Assembly (NCBI RefSeq): GCF_016811075.1
Contig: NZ_JAFBGL010000004.1
Coordinates: 124,001-188,000, forward strand
Reading direction: 5' to 3'
From: Oceaniferula flava
GTDB lineage: Bacteria > Verrucomicrobiota > Verrucomicrobiia > Verrucomicrobiales > Akkermansiaceae
DNA length: 64,000 bases
The position numbers and the translations under genes were made by a program. The notes under the pieces are model-generated. The model was not told the DNA's origin. It did not search any database and was given only the letters and a program-made list of their open reading frames with translations. Below are positions 18,591-27,053 of the stretch, piece after piece; positions within the stretch are counted from its first letter, which is position 1; each line of letters opens with the position of its first letter.

Positions 18591-19468
18591 ACCGGACAAT
18601 TTCCACTCATCTCACAGGCTAACTGGATGGCGTGAACCATCGAGCTGGCACTCGCCTTGCCGGTGCCGGCAATGTCGTAGGCCGTGCCGTGATCCGGGCT
18701 GGTGCGAGGGTAGGGCAGGCCGAGGGTGACGTTGACTCCGGTATCGAAGTCTAACAATTTCAACGGAATCAAACCCTGATCGTGATACATGCAGAGCACC
18801 GCATCATAGTCGCCATCGGCAGCGGGACGGAAGATGGTATCCGGCGGATGCGGACCACTGAACTCGACTCCTGCCACACTCTGCTCCAGCTCTCGCACAG
18901 CGGGCTCGACCAATTCCAGGTCCTCCTTGCCAAAGGCACCATTCTCGCCGGCGTGGGGGTTGAGTCCGCAGACAGCCACTCTCGGCTGGCGAATCCCACG
19001 CTGTTGGCAGAACTCGGCGATGAGTTTCCCGATGCGGACGATTTCATCTTTTTCCAACAGCTCCGGCACATCGGCCAGGGCGACGTGGATCGTGACCAGC
19101 GCGACGGTCAGGTTTTTCCCCGTGAGGCACATCGCATGGTTCTGACATTGCAATCGATCGGCAAAGAACTCGGTCTGGCCGGGGAAATGGAAACCGACCT
19201 CGTGCAGTCCCTCTTTCCCCACCGGGGCAGTGACCACGGCGTCGATTTCTCCATTTTTCAGCAGCTGCACGGATTCCTCCAGAGCATCGAAAGCGGCCTG
19301 GGCGCTGGCCTTGGTCGGCTGACCGGGCTGGACGTCGATTTTATCGCCGATGATGCGGTAATCACAGTCGGTCGGCACCTGACCGGATGTCAGTGCCGCC
19401 GCCACCACTTCCGGGCCAATGCCCGCCTGATCCCCGAGTGTGATCCCAATAATCGCTTTTTTCTTCAT
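18587..19468 (-). CDS. pdxA: 4-hydroxythreonine-4-phosphate dehydrogenase family protein
   Basis: 293 residues. In pyridoxal phosphate synthesis (DXP-dependent pathway) PdxA oxidises 4-phosphohydroxy-L-threonine with NAD+. The three metal-binding histidines are in place: V-T-I-H (128), N-P-H-A-G-E-N-G (172) and M-Y-H-D-Q-G-L-I-P-L-K (229). The opening motif is G-D-Q-A-G-I-G-P-E instead of G-[DE]-P-A-G-I-G-P-E, and the substrate-phosphate motif usually read G-H-T-E is G-Q-T-E (97-100). These changes may be lineage variation or point to the PdxA2 group with other substrates. It is coupled to recQ by overlapping stop and start. Confidence 0.9.
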   Translation of the reverse strand: MKKKAIIGITLGDQAGIGPEVVAAALTSGQVPTDCDYRIIGDKIDVQPGQPTKASAQAAFDALEESVQLLKNGEIDAVVTAPVGKEGLHEVGFHFPGQTEFFADRLQCQNHAMCLTGKNLTVALVTIHVALADVPELLEKDEIVRIGKLIAEFCQQRGIRQPRVAVCGLNPHAGENGAFGKEDLELVEPAVRELEQSVAGVEFSGPHPPDTIFRPAADGDYDAVLCMYHDQGLIPLKLLDFDTGVNVTLGLPYPRTSPDHGTAYDIAGTGKASASSMVHAIQLACEMSGNCPV

Positions 19469-19597
19469 GTGCCTGCCCCATCATCCTCATGGAAAGGGTG
19501 GAGATCAACGAGAATCAGATGTAGGGTTGCAAGGAAATGCGATGGGCCCATACTTAGGCTAAACAATCGTCCCCATTTAAGCCGATAGACCGTCAAC

Positions 19598-20557
19598 ATG
19601 GCAAAGCCCGACAAAGCAGAAACAAGTAAACGCCGCTCCGAAACCAAGCGTGACTACGCTGGCATCCTCCCGAAAAAAGGATGGCCGCGTAGAAACTATC
19701 ACTTCTTGCGCAGGCGACTGCTGCCCCAGATGTTCAAAAAAAGCGACGGCACCGTGCGGGAGCCGATCCCCCATCCGCCGGAGGAGGGAAAAATCCGCGT
19801 CACCTGGATCGGCCATGCTTCCTTTCTCGTCCAGTTTGCCGATCACTCGGTGATCATCGATCCCAACTGGGCGAACTGGCATGGCGTGGTCAAGCGACAG
19901 CGCGTGCCGGGGCTCGACCTCAGCCTGATGCCCCTGGTCGATCTGGTGATGGTCACCCACGCCCACTTCGACCACCTGCACAAACGCAGCCTGAAAATCC
20001 TCGAGTCCCACGAGGGCATCGTGGTCCCCCAAGGCAGCGGCTCACTGGTGAAACGCCTCGGTTTCAAGACCGTGCACGAAATGTCCGTCTGGGATGAATT
20101 AAAGTTTGGCGATCTCAATGTCACCCACACCCCCAGCCACCACTGGGGTGCCCGCTACCTGCACGATACTCACCGCGATTACGGCGGTTACATGATTTCC
20201 TCCGGTGTGAGTAAGGTATTCCACTGTGGCGACAGCGCCTACTTCGAGGGCTTCAAGGAAATTGGCAAACATCACACGCCAGACGTCGCGCTGATGCCGA
20301 TCGGTGCCTACGATGCGCCCAGCGGCCGCGACGTGCACATGAACCCGGAGGAAGCGGTGCGCTCATTCATCGAGATGAAAGCCGGCATCCTAATCCCCAT
20401 GCACTACGGCACCTTCCCCCTGGGCAATGAGCCTGATCACGAACCGGTAGAACGCCTGGTGGCCGAGGCAGAGCGTCTCGGTGTGGCCGATCGCGTGCTC
20501 GTGCTGGAGGAAGGCATCGGTATCGAGGTTGAGTGCTTGGCGGAAACAAAATCTTAA
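19598..20557 (+). CDS. MBL-fold metallohydrolase, NAPE-PLD/UlaG-like
   Basis: 319 residues with no signal peptide but a basic N-terminal 45 residues. The zinc-site motif H-A-H-F-D-H is at 121-126. T-W-I-G-H-A-S-F (68-76), P-S-H-H-W-G-A-R, F-H-C-G-D-S-A-Y and I-P-M-H-Y-G-T-F complete the pattern of N-acyl-phosphatidylethanolamine phospholipase D-like or UlaG-like hydrolases. The first group acts on phospholipids, which would fit a membrane-associated role; the actual substrate is unknown. It is followed after 40 bp by the C39-like protease gene on the same strand. Confidence 0.83.
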   Translation: MAKPDKAETSKRRSETKRDYAGILPKKGWPRRNYHFLRRRLLPQMFKKSDGTVREPIPHPPEEGKIRVTWIGHASFLVQFADHSVIIDPNWANWHGVVKRQRVPGLDLSLMPLVDLVMVTHAHFDHLHKRSLKILESHEGIVVPQGSGSLVKRLGFKTVHEMSVWDELKFGDLNVTHTPSHHWGARYLHDTHRDYGGYMISSGVSKVFHCGDSAYFEGFKEIGKHHTPDVALMPIGAYDAPSGRDVHMNPEEAVRSFIEMKAGILIPMHYGTFPLGNEPDHEPVERLVAEAERLGVADRVLVLEEGIGIEVECLAETKS

Positions 20558-20597
20558 TTTTCAGAGAAAAGCTGCATCCTCGAACGCTCTTTATATC

Positions 20598-21899
20598 ATG
20601 ATCAAAGCCGCCGTTTTCAGCCTCACTCTCAGCGCCCTCAGTCTGGGCTCCGTGCTCTCGGCCACTCCGGCGCGCGATCTCGATATCCTGTTCATGGATG
20701 CCAAGATGTGGGATCAACCGATCGCTGAAGTGCTGAACAAGCGCAGCCACCTGGCGTTCCGCTGGCTGTCCAAGGAGAAACGTGACGCCCGTTCCAATGT
20801 CAAAGGCCTGCAGCTGTGGTCGCTCCCCGTCGGCGAGACCATCCTCCGCAGCCAGGAGGGAAAGCTGCACTCGTTCGAGGTCTCGATCTACAACCGTGGC
20901 GACATGGGCGTGATGAAAAACGAAGATTTCAAGCAGCTCACCGAGAAGTGGCACGGGCTGATTGCCGCCAAGACCGGCATTGATGGCGAAAAAATGAACC
21001 GCACTCAAAAAGGCAGCGTTGTCTCGGCGAACCGTTGGCTGTGGGAGTGCCCCGGCGCCTACATCGCCCTGACATCCAGCGCCTCAGGATACGGCACTGG
21101 CAAACGGCCTGAGTTCCTCAAACTCACTCTAGTGTCGGTGAAGTTTGGCCGCGAGATGTTCTCCGGACGAGGCGGCATCACCAAGAGCATGAGCCGCCGC
21201 TCCGAGCTGAAAGATTCCGTGGAGGAAAAAGACAATGGCGACCGAGTCATCGCCGGCGTGCCAATGGTCGATCAAGGTCGCAAAGGTTACTGCGCGGTGG
21301 CCAGCGCCGAGCGTGTGTTCCGCTATTACGGACTGCAGGTGGATCAGCATGCCATGGCTCAAATTGCCCAAAGTTCCGCCCAGGGAGGCACCAATCCGGA
21401 TAGAATGGTGGCATCGTTAAAACGCGTCGCCGGTCGCACCAAGACCCGACTGCACGTGCTCTATGAAATTGACCACCGCGAGGCTGAGTCCGACATCAAG
21501 GATTACAACCGAGTGGTCAAAAAAACTCGCCTAGCCCCCGAGTTCCCGATGAGCAGCGGCTACTTTTCTTTCCAACAGTTCCTCTCCGTTTGTCACCCGG
21601 CTACGCTGAAAGCCGTCCGTTCAAAAGGCACGAACTACGATCGATTCAAAAAAGCAATTCACGATAAAATCGACGAAGGAATCCCTCTCCTCTGGGCACT
21701 CCAAGTCGGGGTGATCAAAGAAAAAGGCATCCCCCAAGCCGGTGGCGGGCACATGCGCCTGATCATCGGCTACAATGAAAAAACCGATGAGATCATCTAC
21801 ACCGATTCCTGGGGCCCCGGTCACGAATACAAACGGATGAAAACTCCCGATGCCTTCGCTCCGAGCATGCACTTGATCACCATCAAGCCATCATCTTAG
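20598..21899 (+). CDS. Exported C39-like cysteine peptidase domain protein
   Basis: 433 residues from the ATG at 20598; the frame continues upstream into the MBL gene but with atypical composition. A signal peptide (about 1-22, ending V-L-S-A) predicts export. Residues about 30-200 are of unknown type. The C-terminal half is a papain-like C39-type domain: P-M-V-D-Q-G-R-K-G-Y-C-A-V-A-S with Cys232, G-G-G-H-M-R-L-I-I-G-Y with His385 and Y-T-D-S-W-G with Asp403, the classic Cys-His-Asp set plus an upstream Gln226. No ABC transporter is fused or adjacent, so it is not a bacteriocin-leader exporter. Substrate unknown. Confidence 0.75.
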   Translation: MIKAAVFSLTLSALSLGSVLSATPARDLDILFMDAKMWDQPIAEVLNKRSHLAFRWLSKEKRDARSNVKGLQLWSLPVGETILRSQEGKLHSFEVSIYNRGDMGVMKNEDFKQLTEKWHGLIAAKTGIDGEKMNRTQKGSVVSANRWLWECPGAYIALTSSASGYGTGKRPEFLKLTLVSVKFGREMFSGRGGITKSMSRRSELKDSVEEKDNGDRVIAGVPMVDQGRKGYCAVASAERVFRYYGLQVDQHAMAQIAQSSAQGGTNPDRMVASLKRVAGRTKTRLHVLYEIDHREAESDIKDYNRVVKKTRLAPEFPMSSGYFSFQQFLSVCHPATLKAVRSKGTNYDRFKKAIHDKIDEGIPLLWALQVGVIKEKGIPQAGGGHMRLIIGYNEKTDEIIYTDSWGPGHEYKRMKTPDAFAPSMHLITIKPSS

Positions 21900-21908
21900 C
21901 GCCAGTCT

Positions 21909-23672
21909 TCACTCACCTGCCTGCCCCTTGGGTAACATGTTAGAGTCGCTGAGTGTTTTCAGAAAAGCGACCAATGCCCGCTGATCCTCCTCGGAAAGCC
22001 CCAGCCCCTGAGGGTGTTTGGCTAAGTTAGGATCGAGGGTTTCCGAGAGCTCGGGTGCGGCATTGTAGTGATCGATCACCTGCTCGAGCGTGGCGAAGCG
22101 GCCGTCGTGCATGTAGGGTTCTGTTAGGGCGATGTTGCGCAGGCTCGGGGTGGCGAACTTGTGGCGATCGCTTGTTTTCCCAGTGGTCTCCTCGAGGCCG
22201 AGGTCATCGCCGGAGGCAAGGCCGTTGTTGTGGAAGGCATGATCGGTGAACAGGGCACCGCCGTGGCAGTGGAAGCAGTCGGCCCCACGTTTGCCGAGGC
22301 GAGGTTCGGACTCGGTGAAGAACAGTTCAAAGCCGCGCTTTTCCTGATCTGTTAGTGTGGCTTGCCCCTTGTGGGCACGATCCAGTTTTGAATCAAAACT
22401 GAGACGTGTGAGCAGGAAATTTTCAATCGCGAGGCCGATATTCTCCGGGGTGATTTTTCCAGAGCCAAAGGCGGCGGCAAAGAGCGGCGGGTAGCTGGGG
22501 TCGGCCTTGAGCTTGGCGGCGACCCGATCCAGCGATTCATCCATCTCGAGATGGTCCTCGATTGGGATCAATGCCTGGGCACGCAGTGTGGGAGCTCGGC
22601 CGTCCCAGAAGAAGCTGGATTTCCAAGCGAGATTGAACAGTGGCATGGAGTGGCGCCGGCCAAGTTCACCATCGACTCCCGGACTCAAGCGGCGGGGATC
22701 GCTGAGGGTTTCACCCTGGTGGCAGGAGGCGCAGGAAATGCTGTTGCTGCGCGAGAGCTTGGGCTCGCGGAACAGCTTTTCACCGAGGGCGACGCGCGTT
22801 GTTAGAACCGGGTTATCACTCGGCAGCGCAGGTAGTGGTATGTGTTTCGGCAGGGTCAGCGGGTAGCCCTTGGGATGGGCTGGCAGGTCGATGGGGGCGG
22901 GCGGGTTAGGCTTCGTGGGGATGCCGCCACGGTGAATGCCGGTGATGCGAAATGCCGATGGCAGATTGGACTTCAGCCGGGCGGCGACCGGATCACCGTC
23001 GCTGGAGTGGGTGGTGCTGCCGTCTTGGGCAAAGGACAGACCTGTTAGAACCTTGTTGGCATCCAGAGCGATGCCGACCCGGGATTCATCGCGCAGGTTC
23101 AGATGGACCGGTAGCGTGATCTTGCAGCGATTGGCATCGCGCGCGAAGTGGTAGGCAAAACCACCGGGAAGCTTCTGCCCGGCTGCGCGCCAGTGGCCTT
23201 CGAGTGCCAGAAAGATATACCCGCCCTGCCAGTCCCAGTGCAAGCGGTTGACGTTCGGGTTGAGCGGATGACTGGCCGCGTAGCTGGCGGGATCCGAGTG
23301 GTTGCTTTTCCGATCAGGGCCGACGTGAAAGCTGATCGCCGTGATCGTTTCCGAAGGGAGATTGGGGAGGGTGAGCGTAGTGCCGCGTGTCGGGATGAAG
23401 GCGCTGGCGGACGGCAGGGTGATGGTTTTTCCGGCGCTCGTGGTCAGGGAAAAATCGGAGGCTAACCAATCGATGCGGGTCAGCGAGAAGGTTTCGCTCC
23501 GCGAGTTCTGGTAACGCAAGGAGTCGATCCGCAGTGGCCGGCCATCGATTTCATGAGAGAAGTCCAGGTGCAGCGAGCCCCCCAACACCGACGGTGCTAC
23601 CAGCATCGCGAACAGCAGCATGCCGCCTGGGCGGGCGGCAAACTGATGGCAGGATGGAAGGAAACGGGGCAT
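21909..23672 (-). CDS. Exported MbnP-like copper-binding domain fused to a diheme cytochrome c peroxidase (MbnH/MauG-like)
   Basis: 587 residues. After a signal sequence (about 16-32), residues about 33-245 match MbnP: F-H-V-G-P-D near 115, H-P-L-N near 135 and H-W-D-W-Q-G-G-Y-I-F at 145-154, where in MbnP a tryptophan is oxidised to kynurenine to bind copper. Residues about 275-580 are a diheme peroxidase with C-A-S-C-H at 314-318 and C-F-H-C-H at 466-470, plus F-W-D-G-R and Y-M-H-D-G-R-F. In known systems MbnP and MbnH are separate neighbouring genes, MbnH being the MauG-like enzyme that modifies MbnP; here they are one chain. It follows the YHYH gene by 69 bp. Confidence 0.85.
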   Translation of the reverse strand: MPRFLPSCHQFAARPGGMLLFAMLVAPSVLGGSLHLDFSHEIDGRPLRIDSLRYQNSRSETFSLTRIDWLASDFSLTTSAGKTITLPSASAFIPTRGTTLTLPNLPSETITAISFHVGPDRKSNHSDPASYAASHPLNPNVNRLHWDWQGGYIFLALEGHWRAAGQKLPGGFAYHFARDANRCKITLPVHLNLRDESRVGIALDANKVLTGLSFAQDGSTTHSSDGDPVAARLKSNLPSAFRITGIHRGGIPTKPNPPAPIDLPAHPKGYPLTLPKHIPLPALPSDNPVLTTRVALGEKLFREPKLSRSNSISCASCHQGETLSDPRRLSPGVDGELGRRHSMPLFNLAWKSSFFWDGRAPTLRAQALIPIEDHLEMDESLDRVAAKLKADPSYPPLFAAAFGSGKITPENIGLAIENFLLTRLSFDSKLDRAHKGQATLTDQEKRGFELFFTESEPRLGKRGADCFHCHGGALFTDHAFHNNGLASGDDLGLEETTGKTSDRHKFATPSLRNIALTEPYMHDGRFATLEQVIDHYNAAPELSETLDPNLAKHPQGLGLSEEDQRALVAFLKTLSDSNMLPKGQAGE

Positions 23673-23741
23673 GGAAGTCTAGGAGTCGGTAGGGCTGAAA
23701 ACTGACAAGCTCCCACCCAAGTCCTCCTTTCGCGGTTGATC

Positions 23742-25394
23742 TTACGGCCCCAGAGGCGGACCTCCCGGACCACCCGGATCGCCACCACCGGCAGCGGCGG
23801 CAGAGCTGAACTCGGTGTCATCGTAGGTCGAGAGGCCGATTTGGTAAAGCCGGTAGAAACGCTGGGTGGTGAGGGCATCGGTCGCCTCGATGTAATTGGA
23901 GGTGGCGGTGAAACTGGCTGCGGTTTGATCGAAGCTGCTGAGATCGTCCGAGGTTTCAACCCGGTAGACTCCGCCTTCGACCCCCTTCCAGGTGATGGTG
24001 ACGTTGCCATTGTCTACCTGGGTGGCGGCGTTGCTGGGGCTGGTGTTGGCAGCGCCGTCAAATTCCACAGTGACTCCGCTCGTCTCCACTTCCGAACTGG
24101 CGATGCCGGCGGCGAGCGTGGCATCACCAAAGTACTGGTAGGCAAGATTGTAGGGATAAGCGGGGGTTCCGTCCTCCTCAACACTGGTGAAGTATGCCCA
24201 GGTTCCGTTGGGAAATTCAGGGGTGACACACCAGCGCACGTTGTAGGCATTCAAATCATAGTGACGGGTGGCATCAAAGTTGCCTTGGTTGGTGGGGTCC
24301 GTGTAGGATTCAAAAGTGGCGCCCGAGCTGTCTGAAACAAGATCCCCCTTGAAGGCATAGTCTTCCATGTAGTGACCCAGGATGAAGCTGCTGCTGACAT
24401 TGGGGCCGTATTGCGAGGATGATAGAGCGGTGCTGCTGCGTTGCCCTTGGGTCACCGTCCACTGGGGCAGGGAGTGACGCCCTGTGCTGCTGAGGTCTGT
24501 GCTGCCGTTGCTGCCGTCGCGTTTTTGATATCCGGAAATCATCCGACGCACGGTGCTGTTAGGATCGAGAGGATCGCTGTAACCGTAGGGGCCATACATC
24601 GGCAGTCCATCGTTGACCCACGCGATGATCGGCGAGTGCTTGCCGTTGAAATTTTCCGTGTAGGGGCTGGCTTGACCGATGCCTTGGTAGACCACCGTGG
24701 AATCGTAATCCACCGAATCGCCAAGCCTGGATCGGAGTGCCGTGGGGCTGGCGTGGTAGTGAAATGCCTCCATCGCCTGGTGGGCATTTCCGGCATCGAA
24801 GCTGACGCCCTCGTTGACAAAGGCATCACGATTCCAGTAACCATCGCCGACGTTGCTATTGGTCGGTTCCTGATCGCCGCCGGCGGAGGTATCGTAGGAA
24901 AAGGTATCGCTGGTGTTGAAAAGCGGCACGCCATCGACGAAGAGGCCGCAGGTGCCGATGTTAGTTTCTGTGCGCGAAGCGGGGGCGTAGCTTTGCGGGT
25001 AGTTAGTGCTGCGAGGGAAGCGATAGAGGATGGCGGCATTTCCTGGAAATGAGGGAAAGGCGGTGGTGCGGGCGGCATTGAGAAACCAGGGTCCCATGGT
25101 GTTGGTCGCCAGGCCGGTGGATTTGATGTAGACGTAGCTATTGGAATAAGAAATCCCCTGCACCCCGGCGTAGACGGGTTCCGTCTGATCTCCGACGGTC
25201 ACGCCATCGTAATCGGTATAATCCCAGGTGGTCAGTGAGCTTTCCCCACCACCACCTCGCTCGGTGATTTCTTGTTCTTGGGTCGCCCAGATCCGGGCAT
25301 ATCGTCCGGAGTCCGCCGTGTGCCACGAAGTGATGATCGGCTCGGCCGCCGCAGCGCCAGCCAAGGCAAAAAAGATGATAGTAATGGATTTCAT
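23742..25394 (-). CDS. Exported YHYH-domain protein
   Basis: 550 residues with a clear signal peptide (about 1-18, A-G-A-A-A-A). A-F-H-Y-H-A-S-P near residue 212 is the namesake motif of the YHYH family, and G-L-P-M-Y-G-P-Y-G-Y shortly after is its second conserved block. From about 440 to 520 a beta-sandwich module follows (Y-R-V-E-T-S-D-D-L ... R-F-Y-R-L), then a Gly/Pro tail. Function is not established. It is the first gene of a likely operon with the MbnP-peroxidase fusion, which hints at copper handling or oxidative chemistry in the envelope. Its start codon is one base from a 25-bp palindrome. Confidence 0.85.
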   Translation of the reverse strand: MKSITIIFFALAGAAAAEPIITSWHTADSGRYARIWATQEQEITERGGGGESSLTTWDYTDYDGVTVGDQTEPVYAGVQGISYSNSYVYIKSTGLATNTMGPWFLNAARTTAFPSFPGNAAILYRFPRSTNYPQSYAPASRTETNIGTCGLFVDGVPLFNTSDTFSYDTSAGGDQEPTNSNVGDGYWNRDAFVNEGVSFDAGNAHQAMEAFHYHASPTALRSRLGDSVDYDSTVVYQGIGQASPYTENFNGKHSPIIAWVNDGLPMYGPYGYSDPLDPNSTVRRMISGYQKRDGSNGSTDLSSTGRHSLPQWTVTQGQRSSTALSSSQYGPNVSSSFILGHYMEDYAFKGDLVSDSSGATFESYTDPTNQGNFDATRHYDLNAYNVRWCVTPEFPNGTWAYFTSVEEDGTPAYPYNLAYQYFGDATLAAGIASSEVETSGVTVEFDGAANTSPSNAATQVDNGNVTITWKGVEGGVYRVETSDDLSSFDQTAASFTATSNYIEATDALTTQRFYRLYQIGLSTYDDTEFSSAAAAGGGDPGGPGGPPLGP

Positions 25395-25395
25395 G

Positions 25396-25420
25396 ATGAT
25401 CGTGTGAATTTCACGATCAT
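25396..25420. promoter_or_regulatory. Palindrome abutting the YHYH gene start
   Basis: ATGATCGTG (25396-25404) and CACGATCAT (25412-25420) are perfect 9-bp inverted arms around a 7-bp A/T-rich centre. The start codon is at 25394-25392, so the dyad occupies the place of the ribosome-binding site. It could be an operator or an RNA hairpin controlling translation of the YHYH/MbnP-H operon. Confidence 0.5.
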
Positions 25421-25538
25421 CAAAGCTCAGTTCTGTAAACGGAGTGTGGGGAAGCTCCGCTAATTTGTTAAGTTTGTGTTAAGGTCTGCAACTTATGATG
25501 ATCACTTAGCTTCAGCAGGCACTGACACAAAGAGCCAA

Positions 25539-26927
25539 TCACCCGCGCCACTGGGCGAGCTGCTCCGGGAATGGGCAGCTTTGGCAGTCGGTGACATCAC
25601 GCAGGCAGAAGTCTTGGTAAATCTGCAAGAGGGCTTGGTGCTGCCAGGCTTTTTTCAGGTAATTCTTCCTCCGGTCAGTCTCGCCAAAGAGCCGGAGCGA
25701 TGCCTTGTCCACTTTCTCACTGACAGCCGGGGCTGGGATTTTCTGATAGAATTCCCAAGCCGCTGGCCGGTCTGCGGCCAACTGTACGGGAAGAAGGTGG
25801 TTGATCTGAAAATCGCGGATGCGGTCGGCTCCTACCAGCGCCATTTCCTTAGCCGCACGTTTTGATTTTAAGGTGTAGTGGACGCTCCAGTAGGGATGCT
25901 TCAGCCCGCTCATCCAATCGACCAATTCCACGGCATTGAATTCCCTCAGGCAGCGCCGCGAAAACTCCGACCACTGCCTAACAATGGTCGCCAGGCAAGC
26001 CAACCTCCGCTGGGGATGGTTCACCGGCCTGATACCGGAAAGTTTCCATGGAATCGCCCGTTCCGGCACCGGCTCGAAGTCATCACGCACCTGCCACCAG
26101 CTTTGCCATAGGCCACGGAGGTAGTCGCGACTTTCGGGCGCGGCTTGCTGGTAGGATTCCGCGGATAAAAAACCGGCCGCACCGAATAAGATCGACTCCG
26201 CCTCAGCGGGCTTCTTTTGCAACATCTGCACCGGCAGCCGCTGGGCGAGTAGGGTCATTGCCAGCTTGTTGGGTCGGTAGCCCATGGTTTCCGCGATCAT
26301 CTGCCAGAGCCATTCATCCTCACCGAGCACATCCACGGTTCGTTTGCGCCGGCGCGCCTTTACCATCGCCCGGTGTCGCGCCGCCCCTAACATCAAGGCA
26401 TCGACGTGCCTAGTTTCCATGGAACCCAGAGGATTGAAACAGCGGCCCGGATGAGCATCGGCCACTTCTAACAACGGCAAACCCATCGCCTCTCTGAGCA
26501 CCTCCGCAGGCACACACACTCTCGGCACTTCGCGGTGTTCCGAGGTGCGTGTATAGTGGCTGCTGTGATCGGCTGCGAACACGACGTGGAGCACCACCTC
26601 GTTGAATGCGGGATTGACCGCGTGACCATGCGCCTCCCAATCGGACGCGCGGTGATCCAGTTCCAATGGCCCTGAATGTAGTTCGCCATCGATTTCCACC
26701 GCGGTGTGGAGAAAATCCGGTCCAGCACTATGGTTCCAGTGGCCGAACTGCACCACCCTCACCGCTCGGCCATCGGTGCTGACGAAATCCCGACCTAACT
26801 GCCCGGCAAACCAAAGTGCCTGCAAATGCATCTCATCCGGCAGCGTCGCTGATCCAGGCGGTAGCTCTTCGCACAGCCGCACTCCCCCTGATCTCACAGA
26901 TTCCAGCAACTCACGATAATCAGACAC
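25539..26927 (-). CDS. DUF2851 family protein
   Basis: 462 residues, GTG start, cytosolic. It shows the DUF2851 hallmarks: L-W-F-A-G-Q near residue 36, G-H-W-N-H-S-A-G-P-D-F-L-H-T-A near 62-76, the S-G-P-L-E-L-D-H-R-A-S-D-W-E-A-H-G-H block and V-V-L-H-V-V. The C-terminus has C-x2-C-x2-C-P-F (C-L-R-D-V-T-D-C-Q-S-C-P-F), perhaps a metal site. The family is widespread in Bacteroidetes and the PVC group and has no proven function. It stands alone between the YHYH operon and a divergent beta-propeller gene. Confidence 0.82.
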   Translation of the reverse strand: MSDYRELLESVRSGGVRLCEELPPGSATLPDEMHLQALWFAGQLGRDFVSTDGRAVRVVQFGHWNHSAGPDFLHTAVEIDGELHSGPLELDHRASDWEAHGHAVNPAFNEVVLHVVFAADHSSHYTRTSEHREVPRVCVPAEVLREAMGLPLLEVADAHPGRCFNPLGSMETRHVDALMLGAARHRAMVKARRRKRTVDVLGEDEWLWQMIAETMGYRPNKLAMTLLAQRLPVQMLQKKPAEAESILFGAAGFLSAESYQQAAPESRDYLRGLWQSWWQVRDDFEPVPERAIPWKLSGIRPVNHPQRRLACLATIVRQWSEFSRRCLREFNAVELVDWMSGLKHPYWSVHYTLKSKRAAKEMALVGADRIRDFQINHLLPVQLAADRPAAWEFYQKIPAPAVSEKVDKASLRLFGETDRRKNYLKKAWQHQALLQIYQDFCLRDVTDCQSCPFPEQLAQWRG

Positions 26928-27053
26928 CCTATCAATCTAGCAAACATCCCACTGCCTCACCAAGTGTAGATTACGAAAAATGACGCCATGTTGACACTTG
27001 CCTCAGTACACCGAAAGACCATGGTTCTCCTTTCTTTCCCATCATCATTGATT

